A stretch of 64,000 bases of DNA, taken from positions 186,001 through 250,000 of the forward strand of contig NZ_JAIMFO010000005.1 in the NCBI RefSeq assembly GCF_019795105.1. Reading direction: 5' to 3'. Under the pieces are notes generated by a model. The model was not told the origin of the DNA, made no database searches, and saw only the letters and a program-made list of their open reading frames with translations. The first letter of the stretch is position 1. The number at the start of each line of letters is the position of its first letter. Source of the DNA: Collinsella ureilytica. Its GTDB lineage: Bacteria > Actinomycetota > Coriobacteriia > Coriobacteriales > Coriobacteriaceae. Below, in pieces: positions 55,301-62,898 of this stretch. The position numbers and the translations under genes were made by a program.

Positions 55301-58300
55301 CTAGGTACCGGCACCTTGCCGAACGCAAGGCCGTCAACAACATCATAAATGCGTGCGGTTACGCCTTCCTCGAAGCTGCCATGCTCCCCGGCCTTCCAAG
55401 CAACGCGATGGTAGCCATCGGGTGTCACCGCCTGCTCATTCGTGCGCGCGAGCACGCGGGCATCCTCATACGAGAACGTGACGACCTTCTTGCCAGTACC
55501 GTTGATACCGAGAAAGCCTCCGGTCTTGTTCAAATCGAAAACAAGCGCCTGCTGAGGAGTGCCAACAAGTCGCCAGCCCTTGATGGGTTTGTAGTTCTGC
55601 GCATCATAGTGACGATTGAGGTTTGTCACCGTCTCGGGTTCGAGCAGGTCGCGTCCCTTTTGGTCGACATACCTCACCTGGTATGTGCGTTTGCTCAGTG
55701 GATGATACGAGAACGTGATCTGATTTACACTCTCATCCGCATTCGGGTTTGCCTCGACCGTGACGGTTCGGAAGTAGCCGTTGTCTGGAATATCCTGCCG
55801 CAAGATCCATTCGTCACCCTGCCAACTTGCGAGGGATGATATCTCGGAGCCCACACGTGCCTCGGGAACAACATCATCATGCTCGTCGGTCTTAACGCCG
55901 TCTAGATCATAGAAGACGTGACGAACTGTCACCCGCGCCACATTGCTATTGCCCCACACGGCTCGCAGATAGACGTTTTCCACCACAGGATTCTCAAAGG
56001 CGTAGAGAGGCGGCACACCGTAGGCCTTTCGGTAGGAACCGTCCTCGAGGGGCTTGCCGTCCGCGCCAACCGCGGGCTTTCCCTCCTTGTCCTTCTTAAA
56101 GAGAACAAGCTCCCATCCAAGGAAGTCATACCCCTCACGGTGAGGAATCTCAACGCTACACCCCTTGTTAGATTCCGCAGAGGCGGGGGTGTGCTCAGAG
56201 GCTGTCTCGGTGCCGCCACCACCAACGCCTGCGCCATCAGGCTTCATGGGGGTGAGACTGCACTCAGAGACCAGCCAGCCGTTTTGCACACCAGTCTTGG
56301 TCACCTCAGACGTGCCCTTATAAGTGCCGCCGTTGGGATCTACCGTAAGCGTCCAGGTCTTCTCGGGCGGTGCCCAAGAGGCGTAGAGCGTCAGGTCGTG
56401 GTTGGGCATGGTCTCGCGACCATCTTTGATCAGGTTCTTCCCTGCAGCATCAAGCGCCCAGCCCTTAAATTCGTAAGTCGCAGGCACCGAGGTGGGACGC
56501 TCAGGCTTAACCGTCTCATCAAGATTAAGCTGCATGAGTGGGCGGTCATAGAGAACAGATTTCTTGCGATCGTTCGAAAACTCCTTAGCTTCCTTAGGAG
56601 TTTTCGGATCATCGTTTAAGTAGAGGTGATAGGAGTTCCTCTTGTAGCGAAAGCGGACGTAACCATTCTCTCTATATGAGCTGCCCGCCATCTTCGGTAC
56701 GAACTCTATCTTCTTATCATCCGGACGACCGACGTTGAGTTCTTCCAGGGTATTGGGGACCTCTTGCTGCTGGCGACTGGTGAAGCGCGTGGAAGTGAAA
56801 ACGGACTGCTTTTGCTCCGGGTTCACCCTCGTGAAACCCTTGAGCTCCGGAGCAGGGAAAGGATAGGTCGTGGTCTTGGTGTCACTCTTCCAATAGTAAA
56901 GGGTAGTGTCTACAGCGAAGGATCCGTCGAAGCCCTCCTTCTCGAAATCAACGTGCACCGGCTGGTTGCCCGTGGCGTAATAACATTGGATACCAAGGCT
57001 TATCTGATCGTCGGCAAGCTGCACGCCGGGGCGGCTCGTGGATGTTCGCATCCCGTCCTTGTACTGAATAAACTCCTGCCAGGTCAGCCGGTAGGGAGGA
57101 GAATCCAAATAGGTAAGTTTGCTATTCCCGTTTGCCATCCAGCCCTGGCCACTCTTTTTATCAGGCCAGTTGGTCACCAGCCGATCCCACGGCCACTTCG
57201 CCGCGAGGTCTTGACCGTAGCGGGCACGCACGGTGTAGGGATTCTTGGTCGCATCATAGACGACCCCGCCGACTTCGATGGTGGGGTTAAACGTAGAACT
57301 AGTCCTCTTGTGCTTCTCAAAGACGAGCTCATAGGTCGCCCGATCGTAGTAAACGTTGTAGGTGGTGGTGCCGTTGGCACGAACAACCTTTTGAGTACCA
57401 TTTTTACCTTTGTTGGCTTCTTTCGTACGTTCGGTGTTCACCCGAAAGAACTTCTTTAGCTCGTCTTTGCTGGGAGTGTGACCCAAATCCTCTGCGATGT
57501 CCGGAAAGAAGATGCCCTCCGTATCCGTTTCTGCCGGATTGGGCGCGGAGTTTGTCTGGGCATCCTTGATTGTTTTCAGACCCACATAGTCGTAGCGATC
57601 ACGCAAGGGAAGATCGGCGTTACTATCATCGTAGTCTGCCCTTTCTGCCCAGAACAAAACGGTATAGTCCGCCTTCTCCTTAAACTTCCACTGAGCGGTG
57701 AAGCACACATCGTGAGCGGGCATCTCGATCTTCGCAAAATCATCCTTGCTAATAAGACTACCGGAAGTAAGCGTAGAGCCGTCCTGCTTCTTCAAGTCGC
57801 AGTCGGCCTTCCAGCCCAAAAATTCACCACCCTCCTGCGTCGGGTTATCAACCGGCGGAATGGCTTGCTCGAAGTAGAGACGCTTGGCGCGAACATCGGT
57901 ACCGCCCGCCGAATCGTACCTCACCACGTAGCTGCAGCGAAGATAGTGAAGCTCTATCTTGTAGTCTGCGGAAACGGAACTAGGAAGCTTGGTCCAAAGC
58001 GAGCGGCGCTCGGGCTCAAAGCCCTCACGCTCAGAAGCATCCAGAGGTTTGACCGTCAGAGTCTCCCCCACACGACCTCCCTGCTTGGTTTCCCGACGCT
58101 GCCCCCGGTCCTCAAAGACATTGGGATTCGTGAGCTTTTGGAAGGTGTGAACCACGCGGATACTTACAGGTTTGCTCTCATAGACACGATCCAACACGTT
58201 GCCGTCGTTATCATGAACAAACTGCCAGGTGATCTGATCCGGCTGCCCGCTCTGAGGCGGTTGAAAGCCAACAAGCTCCGGAAGCGTGACACGTGTGTTT

Positions 58301-58617
58301 ACGCGCGGATCGTCGATCGCGCCTACCGTCGCTCGGTAGGGCTGCCACGCTTGTTTTCCATTGGCGAGATAGTGGATCTCCGTCGTGTAGCTCTTGGGCT
58401 GCATCGGACCAAAAGCCTCTGCGTTCGCAGCATCCTTGGTAGCAGGACTCGTCGGGCCATACACGACAACATCAGTCGCGTTTATACCACCTTTGGGATC
58501 CTGCGGAGCCGGAGCAGACGCCATGACACCGGCTGCAAATGCTGAGGTTGGCATCAAGCAGCCGACCGCCAGCACAAGAGCCAGAAATAACTGAGATACC
58601 CTACTCGTTGGTTTCAT
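52351..58617 (-). CDS. Giant LPXTG surface protein with InlB-type and SHIRT-like tandem domains
   Basis: 2088 residues. Signal peptide ending AFA (about 29), an N-terminal part with several Listeria-Bacteroides repeats (YVVRYDSAGGTDV, EFLGWKADCD, WTLTVDPNGGTYKG, YEFKGWALDAAGKN), then a long repeated stalk and LPATGD (2052-2057) plus membrane helix and basic tail for sortase anchoring. Residues about 1142-1582 and 1583-2023 are an almost exact duplication of 441 residues; each unit holds four modules ending in GTWxFxGW...FTGxWxF, like streptococcal SHIRT domains, and one Rib-like module (KVTVPGYPADKK...RFPDGSTARVDVTITV). SHIRT/Rib arrays are known as periscope adhesin stalks whose copy number varies. 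Predicted adhesin; ligand unknown. Start at 58617 has GAGG upstream. Confidence 0.9.
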   Translation of the reverse strand: MKPTSRVSQLFLALVLAVGCLMPTSAFAAGVMASAPAPQDPKGGINATDVVVYGPTSPATKDAANAEAFGPMQPKSYTTEIHYLANGKQAWQPYRATVGAIDDPRVNTRVTLPELVGFQPPQSGQPDQITWQFVHDNDGNVLDRVYESKPVSIRVVHTFQKLTNPNVFEDRGQRRETKQGGRVGETLTVKPLDASEREGFEPERRSLWTKLPSSVSADYKIELHYLRCSYVVRYDSAGGTDVRAKRLYFEQAIPPVDNPTQEGGEFLGWKADCDLKKQDGSTLTSGSLISKDDFAKIEMPAHDVCFTAQWKFKEKADYTVLFWAERADYDDSNADLPLRDRYDYVGLKTIKDAQTNSAPNPAETDTEGIFFPDIAEDLGHTPSKDELKKFFRVNTERTKEANKGKNGTQKVVRANGTTTYNVYYDRATYELVFEKHKRTSSTFNPTIEVGGVVYDATKNPYTVRARYGQDLAAKWPWDRLVTNWPDKKSGQGWMANGNSKLTYLDSPPYRLTWQEFIQYKDGMRTSTSRPGVQLADDQISLGIQCYYATGNQPVHVDFEKEGFDGSFAVDTTLYYWKSDTKTTTYPFPAPELKGFTRVNPEQKQSVFTSTRFTSRQQQEVPNTLEELNVGRPDDKKIEFVPKMAGSSYRENGYVRFRYKRNSYHLYLNDDPKTPKEAKEFSNDRKKSVLYDRPLMQLNLDETVKPERPTSVPATYEFKGWALDAAGKNLIKDGRETMPNHDLTLYASWAPPEKTWTLTVDPNGGTYKGTSEVTKTGVQNGWLVSECSLTPMKPDGAGVGGGGTETASEHTPASAESNKGCSVEIPHREGYDFLGWELVLFKKDKEGKPAVGADGKPLEDGSYRKAYGVPPLYAFENPVVENVYLRAVWGNSNVARVTVRHVFYDLDGVKTDEHDDVVPEARVGSEISSLASWQGDEWILRQDIPDNGYFRTVTVEANPNADESVNQITFSYHPLSKRTYQVRYVDQKGRDLLEPETVTNLNRHYDAQNYKPIKGWRLVGTPQQALVFDLNKTGGFLGINGTGKKVVTFSYEDARVLARTNEQAVTPDGYHRVAWKAGEHGSFEEGVTARIYDVVDGLAFGKVPVPSNPTPAKGYVFEGWDVQAPSGDAEVNKDFTFVAQWAKLADVTYACKPAEGESRSLPEAVTSLQLPEKKAYKVDEVVEAPTTTYDPVAIDTGDDQGTWTFAGWDPKSLTVKDGSNVFTGRWTFTPKAKSVVNHTFTYQGVSGRTEPSENIKTQIEALKPADSAPTWVGTTVAAPATFTQTFLEEEGVKGTWAFAVWKPESLTVKDGSNTFEGVWAFTEREKVNVTYEFAYMNGDQTLTDKPAVITAEPPAATKVYVGDPIAQPTYNEAPTDTLNGVPGHWAFAGWNASADASAGTHKMVGTWNFIPNDKVAVSYVFVFNDETGATVDAPAGFVPRAPEASQTYKTLTVTAPENSYDNQTTERGTWKFEGWQPAEHANVQGDVRFTGLWKFTLFDKVLFPPKGGALSKDYGEKTTADEVLAKVTVPGYPADKKAPELSLADGAKLPDGKTSGTFVVPVDVRFPDGSTARVDVTITVGEPKLADVTYACKPAEGESRSLPEAVTSLQLPEKKAYKVDEVVEAPTTTYDPVAIDTGDDQGTWTFAGWDPKSLTVKDGSNVFTGRWTFTPKAKSVVNHTFTYQGVSGRTEPSENIKTQIEALKPADSAPTWVGTTVAAPATFTQTFLEEEGVKGTWAFAVWKPESLTVKDGSNTFEGVWAFTEREKVNVTYEFAYMNGDQTLTDKPAVITAEPPAATKVYVGDPIAQPTYNEAPTDTLNGVPGHWAFAGWNASADASAGTHKMVGTWNFIPNDKVAVSYVFVFNDETGATVDAPAGFVPRAPEASQTYKTLTVTAPENSYDNQTTERGTWKFEGWQPAEHANVQGDVRFTGLWKFTLFDKVLFPPKGGALSKDYGEKTTAEEVLAKVTVPGYPADKKAPKLSLADGAKLPDGKTSGTFVVPVDVRFPDGSTARVDVTITVGEPPAKPAQPTKTTKSMPGTPSAARTSAGKVLPATGDTARIVSIVAFVTGILALLTQAFMKREGKRRQ
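52550..53872 (-). repeat. 1323-bp tandem repeat, unit B (C-terminal)
   Basis: Identical to 53873-55195 apart from a few substitutions, all of which I found in the first 280 or so bases (about 52671-52830 versus 53994-54153), for example GAGCTTGGGAG versus GAGCTCAGGAG. The remaining kilobase appears identical. Confidence 0.93.
53873..55195 (-). repeat. 1323-bp tandem repeat, unit A (N-terminal)
   Basis: Partner of 52550-53872, offset exactly 1323 bp (441 codons), so gain or loss of a unit keeps the frame. The junction reads CTAGTTTTGGCTCGCC. Confidence 0.93.
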
Positions 58618-59074
58618 TTTTTACCGCCTCAGAATTCTTTCCGTCCATTCAAAAATTCTATTATGTTAGTCATGTTATCTCATTTGAGAGGAAAGTGGCA
58701 GCCTGATTGCCCAATATATTACGCGCATATTGGCATTGCGCTGACATTGACATGCCTGCATGGCGCCCTCAAGCGAGCGTCACGGCAACCAGCCATCGGA
58801 CAAACCGGTACAGAATTGAACTTCTGCTGTGCAACGATAAAAAGCGGGCGGACTCAAAGCCCTCATGCCTTATTCCGCCCGAGCAGAAACACCATACTCA
58901 AACTTGATCATTTCCCGTACTCAATCGATAGAGCAGGATGCATTTCATGCGCGGGCGTGTGCCCAGCCAGACGAGGGGCTCCGTGGGCTTTCAGCTCTTC
59001 CGAATGAGTGCAATCCTTGCATGGAGAAGAAAGCAAAAGGCCAGATAAGAATAACCCACCCGACCTGAAAATAC
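58618..59074. other. Gene-free stretch upstream of the surface protein
   Basis: Presumed promoter region of the surface protein (AT-rich at 58640-58680). No open frame has a credible start or family; no repeat or RNA seen other than the tRNA that begins at 59075. Confidence 0.35.
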
Positions 59075-59150
59075 TGGAGCCAGCAATCGGACTCGAACCG
59101 ATGACCCCCGCTTTACGAGAGCGGTGCTCTACCAACTGAGCTATGCTGGC
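59075..59150 (-). tRNA. tRNA-Thr (anticodon CGT)
   Basis: Minus-strand cloverleaf: acceptor GCCAGCA / TGCTGGC, D-arm AGCTCAGTTGGTAGAGC, anticodon arm CCGCT-CTCGTAA-AGCGG reading CGT, T-arm GGTTCGAGTCC, encoded CCA (59075-59077 on the plus strand as TGG). Confidence 0.94.
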
Positions 59151-59237
59151 ACATCCCCGGCATCAAAGCCAGCGACTGCCCAATACTACGTGGAAACTGG
59201 CTTGGGCGCAAGATCAATCTCTGGGCAGCAAGCGTGC

Positions 59238-60425
59238 CTACATATACAAGCCGTAAAGATTGATATCGGCCTTGCCATACAGCCCGTTCACATAGTCAAG
59301 CCAAGCGCTCTGGCTGCCCTGCATTTCTTGAGCATACGCCTGATAGGCAACCATATAGGCAGTTTGTGCCTGCTCATAGGTAGCGCCATCCGCGCTAAAC
59401 GCCTTATCCTTAAAGGCCTGATGGAAAGGACCGTCGCCCTCTGCCCAAGCACCCTTCTCTGAATCCCACTCATTTCCGGCAAGCTTAATAATGTAGTCGG
59501 CATACTCTTTGGTAGGAGATCCATCTGAGCCCTCAGCTGGAGCCGTAGGCTGCTCAGGAACTGTAGCAGCGGCGGCAGGAACAACTTTGTCGTAGAGCTT
59601 CTTTATCGTTGCATTTTCTTTGACCAAACGTTCAGCGCTCTCTTTTGAGGTGTTGTACTGAGTTGCAATCTCGTCATAGCTATCAGTACCAAGCGTGGTC
59701 TTGGCATACTCTTTGGCTTCATCATCTCCAACCGAGATACCTTGAGCCTCAGCCTCGTTGAGCAAAATGCGATTCCTGGCATGCCCGAGCAAAACATCTG
59801 CTGAAGGAACCCGATAGTCCCCATCTGGTCCTTTTGCCGCCTCAAGCGTTCCTTGGGACTCCAAGGCCTCACGCACTGTAATCTGATGCGTGCTGCCGTT
59901 ATACGTCAAAGACGCCACCACCGTATCGAGCTTATCCTCAGAAATCGTGCGAGCATTAACGCCGTGCGATCCAAAGCCTCCATGATCAATAAAGTAGCCA
60001 ATAACGCCACCGGCAACGAGAGCAATCACAACAAAGATGGCCAAAACGAGACGGCGATCAAGCGGGCTGCGCTTGGCCGATGCTGGCTCATTGGCGGCCT
60101 TTGAGCTCTGCTCGTCTTCGACAGGAGCAGGCGTGTTCTCTACCTCAGGCGTGCGAGAAGTCTCAGACATCTCCTCATCGCGATCCATCTTTGGGCTTTC
60201 AATTCCATCCATAAGAGCCTCATCTCGAGCATCGGCTAGGGCAGCGGCCTGGGCGGCAGCTTCGGCCTCTTGAGGGGTGATACCAGCAGCAATATCTTCA
60301 GCAGATTGTCCACCAATCAGCTCAATAGGAGATTCTCCTGCGCCGTTGGGGCCTTCTCCGCTAAAAATCACCTCAACACCCTCGATGACCTCCTTTTGGT
60401 CATCTTTTTTCCGAATCATGCCCAT
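59238..60425 (-). CDS. Membrane-anchored SurA-N-like protein
   Basis: 395 residues. A long acidic, Ala/Glu-rich cytoplasmic N-terminus (1-122), one membrane segment (about 126-146, LVLAIFVVIALVAGGVIGYF), and an extracytoplasmic helical domain (about 180-290: SADVLLGHARNRILLNEAEA, GISVGDDEAKEYAKTTLG, LVKENATIKKLYDKVV) that resembles the SurA/PrsA N-terminal chaperone domain. No parvulin PPIase domain follows; the C-terminus (300-395) is a separate helical region. Possibly an export chaperone that lost or never had the isomerase. AAAGGAG before the ATG. Confidence 0.75.
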   Translation of the reverse strand: MGMIRKKDDQKEVIEGVEVIFSGEGPNGAGESPIELIGGQSAEDIAAGITPQEAEAAAQAAALADARDEALMDGIESPKMDRDEEMSETSRTPEVENTPAPVEDEQSSKAANEPASAKRSPLDRRLVLAIFVVIALVAGGVIGYFIDHGGFGSHGVNARTISEDKLDTVVASLTYNGSTHQITVREALESQGTLEAAKGPDGDYRVPSADVLLGHARNRILLNEAEAQGISVGDDEAKEYAKTTLGTDSYDEIATQYNTSKESAERLVKENATIKKLYDKVVPAAAATVPEQPTAPAEGSDGSPTKEYADYIIKLAGNEWDSEKGAWAEGDGPFHQAFKDKAFSADGATYEQAQTAYMVAYQAYAQEMQGSQSAWLDYVNGLYGKADINLYGLYM

Positions 60426-60659
60426 AGGGCCGCTCCTTTACCGTCATTCACATCCATACAGGCATACAAGATACGTCAAGGAGTTAGAGAACGGAGCAAC
60501 GGAAGAGCCAGCACACTAAGTTAACGTCTCTTGTAGCATTTCTTGTGAAGCGAAATACGGAAGCTCATACCTCGCTCATACGCAAGCCACCTATCATAAG
60601 CTGCGCAACAGGCACCCTCAATGCTCCACACACGCTCGAACAGGCACGAGTTGCGCAAT

Positions 60660-61751
60660 CTACTGGTGTGCAATCTGCTCAATGAGAGCATCGGCATAGG
60701 CTTGCGTTCCTACAGCACCTGCAGATGAACCCGTTTGCGTATGGCGAACATCGGCTGTTACACACGCGCCCTCATGCAGCACCGTTCGCACTGCCTCCCG
60801 AATCTTTGAGCCAGCCGCGTGTTCGCCCAGATGATCAAGCATCATGGCAGCAGAAAGGATGAGAGCCGTGGGGTTAGCACGATCTTTGCCTGCAATATCG
60901 GGAGCAGAGCCATGCGTGGCTTCAAACAAAGCCACCGTCTGCCCCATATTGGCTCCCGGAGCCATACCAAGACCACCAATGAGACCGGCACCCAAATCAG
61001 AGATGATGTCTCCATAGAGGTTTGGCATAACCAGCACATCAAAGCTCCAGGGATCTTGAACAAGCCCCATGCATGCCGCATCTACAATTCGATCTTCAAA
61101 TGCAACGGTAGGATGACTGGCCGCGACCTCGCGAGCAACACGCAAGAAAAGGCCGTCAGTCTCCTTCATAATATTTGCCTTGTGAACTGCGGTGACCTTG
61201 CGCCGCCCAGCACACTCAGCATACGCAAAGGCTGCCTCAACAATCCGGCGTGAGCCAACCTCAGAAATTGGCTTAATACTTAAGGCAGAGCCCGGACGAG
61301 GTGGCGTTTGTCCCGAACGCACGATTGCATCAACGATCGTTTGTACCTCAGAATCGTTGGGCGAAAACTCAATGCCCGCATACAAATCCTCGGTATTCTC
61401 GCGAAAGATCACAAGGTCAATATCGGTATAGCGAGAGCCATCACCCGGTTGCGAAAGGCAGGGGCGCACGCAAGAAAAGAGATCAAAATGCTTGCGCAGG
61501 GCCACATTAATGCTTCGAAAACCCGAGCCTACCGGGGTAGTAACGGGACCTTTAATGGCAACGCGCGCCTCTACTATGGCATCGAGCACGCGCTCGGGCA
61601 AGGGCGTGCCCTCCGTCTCCATAACGGCAGCACCAGCATCCTGCACATTCCAAGCAATTGAAACGCCTGTGGCTTCCACCACACGCTGCATCGCCCTGCT
61701 AATCTCCGGTCCGATTCCGTCTCCTGGAATCAACACGACCTCATGCGCCAT
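60660..61751 (-). CDS. NAD-dependent isocitrate dehydrogenase
   Basis: 363 residues, beta-decarboxylating dehydrogenase family. VVLIPGDGIGPEI opening, IKGPVTTPVGSGFRSINVALRK (the substrate loop typical of NAD-IDH, with Ser rather than the leucine-specific loop of LeuB), IVIFREN-like LVIFRENTEDLYAG, TAVHKANIMKETDGLFL, and VLVMPNLYGDIISDL with metal aspartates, then FEATHGSAPDIAGK. Isopropylmalate dehydrogenase is less likely given the substrate loop. GAGGAG, inside the preceding gene's end, is the ribosome binding site; the two are separated by 2 bp. Supplies 2-oxoglutarate for glutamate/glutamine synthesis. Confidence 0.88.
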   Translation of the reverse strand: MAHEVVLIPGDGIGPEISRAMQRVVEATGVSIAWNVQDAGAAVMETEGTPLPERVLDAIVEARVAIKGPVTTPVGSGFRSINVALRKHFDLFSCVRPCLSQPGDGSRYTDIDLVIFRENTEDLYAGIEFSPNDSEVQTIVDAIVRSGQTPPRPGSALSIKPISEVGSRRIVEAAFAYAECAGRRKVTAVHKANIMKETDGLFLRVAREVAASHPTVAFEDRIVDAACMGLVQDPWSFDVLVMPNLYGDIISDLGAGLIGGLGMAPGANMGQTVALFEATHGSAPDIAGKDRANPTALILSAAMMLDHLGEHAAGSKIREAVRTVLHEGACVTADVRHTQTGSSAGAVGTQAYADALIEQIAHQ

Positions 61752-61753
61752 CG

Positions 61754-62452
61754 TTACTCCTCGTCGTCATCCTCCAGATCATCCTTAGAAACGTGACGTG
61801 CGCGCTTCTGTGGATTCTCCAGCTTAAAGCGCTTGACCAGCATCTGATAGATCTCAGAGGAGCGCGACCTCAAATAGGCTCCCTTGCCATTCTCGGCATC
61901 AAACTCAAGTCTACCTGCCAGCTCACCGGCTACACGGCCATCAATTTTGCCTGTGGCAAAGGTATAAAGCAGCGCGAGCATATCGCGATATTCAAGATCC
62001 CCGTGGTAGCACTGAATAGCCTCATCAAGAATAGGCCAAACCTTCTCTGAGCGACGGCGCTCGGTAGAGCCCCAGGTGATGAGGAGGCGAAAGGCCGCTA
62101 AGCGAAGCGGGGCAGATACCTCATCAAAAAGAGCCTCTTCCGCAGGTCCAAAGGCAGCGCCGATCTCTCGGGCATGGTCGGGCACCAAGATGGAACAGGC
62201 GTCCAAAATTTCCCAGCGTGTTTGAGCCTCCGGCCGCTCAAGCGCATCAAGTAGCTGCGGGATATGATCAGCAAGCGCTGACGGCTCAGCTTCTGCAACG
62301 AGGGCAACCAGATGCGCAGCGTTTTGACGACGACGGCGAGAACTACCAGAGAGCTCTTCGATCATCTCGGCAAAGGCAGCTTGATCGCTCAGAATGCGCT
62401 CAAGATCTGCCCGCTCTTCATCGGTCAACTCGCGGTCAATACGTTCAGGCAT
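61754..62452 (-). CDS. HEAT-repeat-like protein
   Basis: 232 residues, all helical: SRRRRQNAAHLVALVAEAEP, IPQLLDALERPEAQTRWEIL, EVSAPLRLAAFRLLITWGST, with charged N- and C-termini (SKDDLEDDDEE). The spacing is that of HEAT/armadillo repeats, so a protein-binding scaffold is likely; no catalytic motif. Sits between a small membrane protein and NAD-IDH with gaps of 5 and 2 bp, a four-gene operon. GAGAGG upstream of the ATG. Confidence 0.7.
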   Translation of the reverse strand: MPERIDRELTDEERADLERILSDQAAFAEMIEELSGSSRRRRQNAAHLVALVAEAEPSALADHIPQLLDALERPEAQTRWEILDACSILVPDHAREIGAAFGPAEEALFDEVSAPLRLAAFRLLITWGSTERRRSEKVWPILDEAIQCYHGDLEYRDMLALLYTFATGKIDGRVAGELAGRLEFDAENGKGAYLRSRSSEIYQMLVKRFKLENPQKRARHVSKDDLEDDDEE

Positions 62453-62457
62453 GTGTC

Positions 62458-62898
62458 CTACCTCTCGTTTTTCTTCTCACTATATTGGTTCTGGCTGTTC
62501 GCAGACCCAGGGGCAACAGAGATTAAGGCTTGTGGAGCCGCGCCGGAGCGCTTGCGCTTGCGCCGTGCCTCTCCTCCACCACGCTGTGCAAGTTCGCGAT
62601 GCGATCGGTTCACATTAAAGACCCGGTCGTGCACACGCCAAGGACCTGTAGTTTCTCCAAAGCCCATTTTGAGGCCGCCAATATAGCCACCAAGCAGGCC
62701 AACGAGGGCATAGAGCAAAAGTGGCAGACCTGAGATCAGCACGCCAGCTAACACCGCGCAGCCAATGCCTACGGCATTCATCTTCCAATAATCGGCCTTA
62801 GTAACTGATCGCTCACCTACTGAGGTTCCAATCGTAAACCCCAAAAAGAGAGCAAAAAGGAACAGGATGGCCGCCAAGATGAAGAAGGAAAGCTCCAC
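62458..62898 (-). CDS. Small membrane protein
   Basis: 146 residues from a GTG start that shares a base with the stop of the preceding gene (TAGTG). Membrane segments at about 4-26 and 43-75 (IGCAVLAGVLISGLPLLLYA, GLLGGYIGGLKMGF), then a basic C-terminal tail (EARRKRKRSG). I do not recognise a named family. Its tight coupling to the dehydrogenase and HEAT genes suggests a joint role, unknown. Confidence 0.65.
   Translation of the reverse strand: MELSFFILAAILFLFALFLGFTIGTSVGERSVTKADYWKMNAVGIGCAVLAGVLISGLPLLLYALVGLLGGYIGGLKMGFGETTGPWRVHDRVFNVNRSHRELAQRGGGEARRKRKRSGAAPQALISVAPGSANSQNQYSEKKNER

Noticed and set aside
55918-58545. Long plus-strand frames (up to 355 codons) opposite the giant surface protein
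   Set aside because: They mirror the repeated coding frame, and within the duplicated units the shadow frames are also duplicated at the same 1323-bp offset.
52351-58617. Frameshift or fusion within the giant surface protein
   Set aside because: The frame is continuous from signal peptide to LPATG, and the duplication length is a multiple of three.
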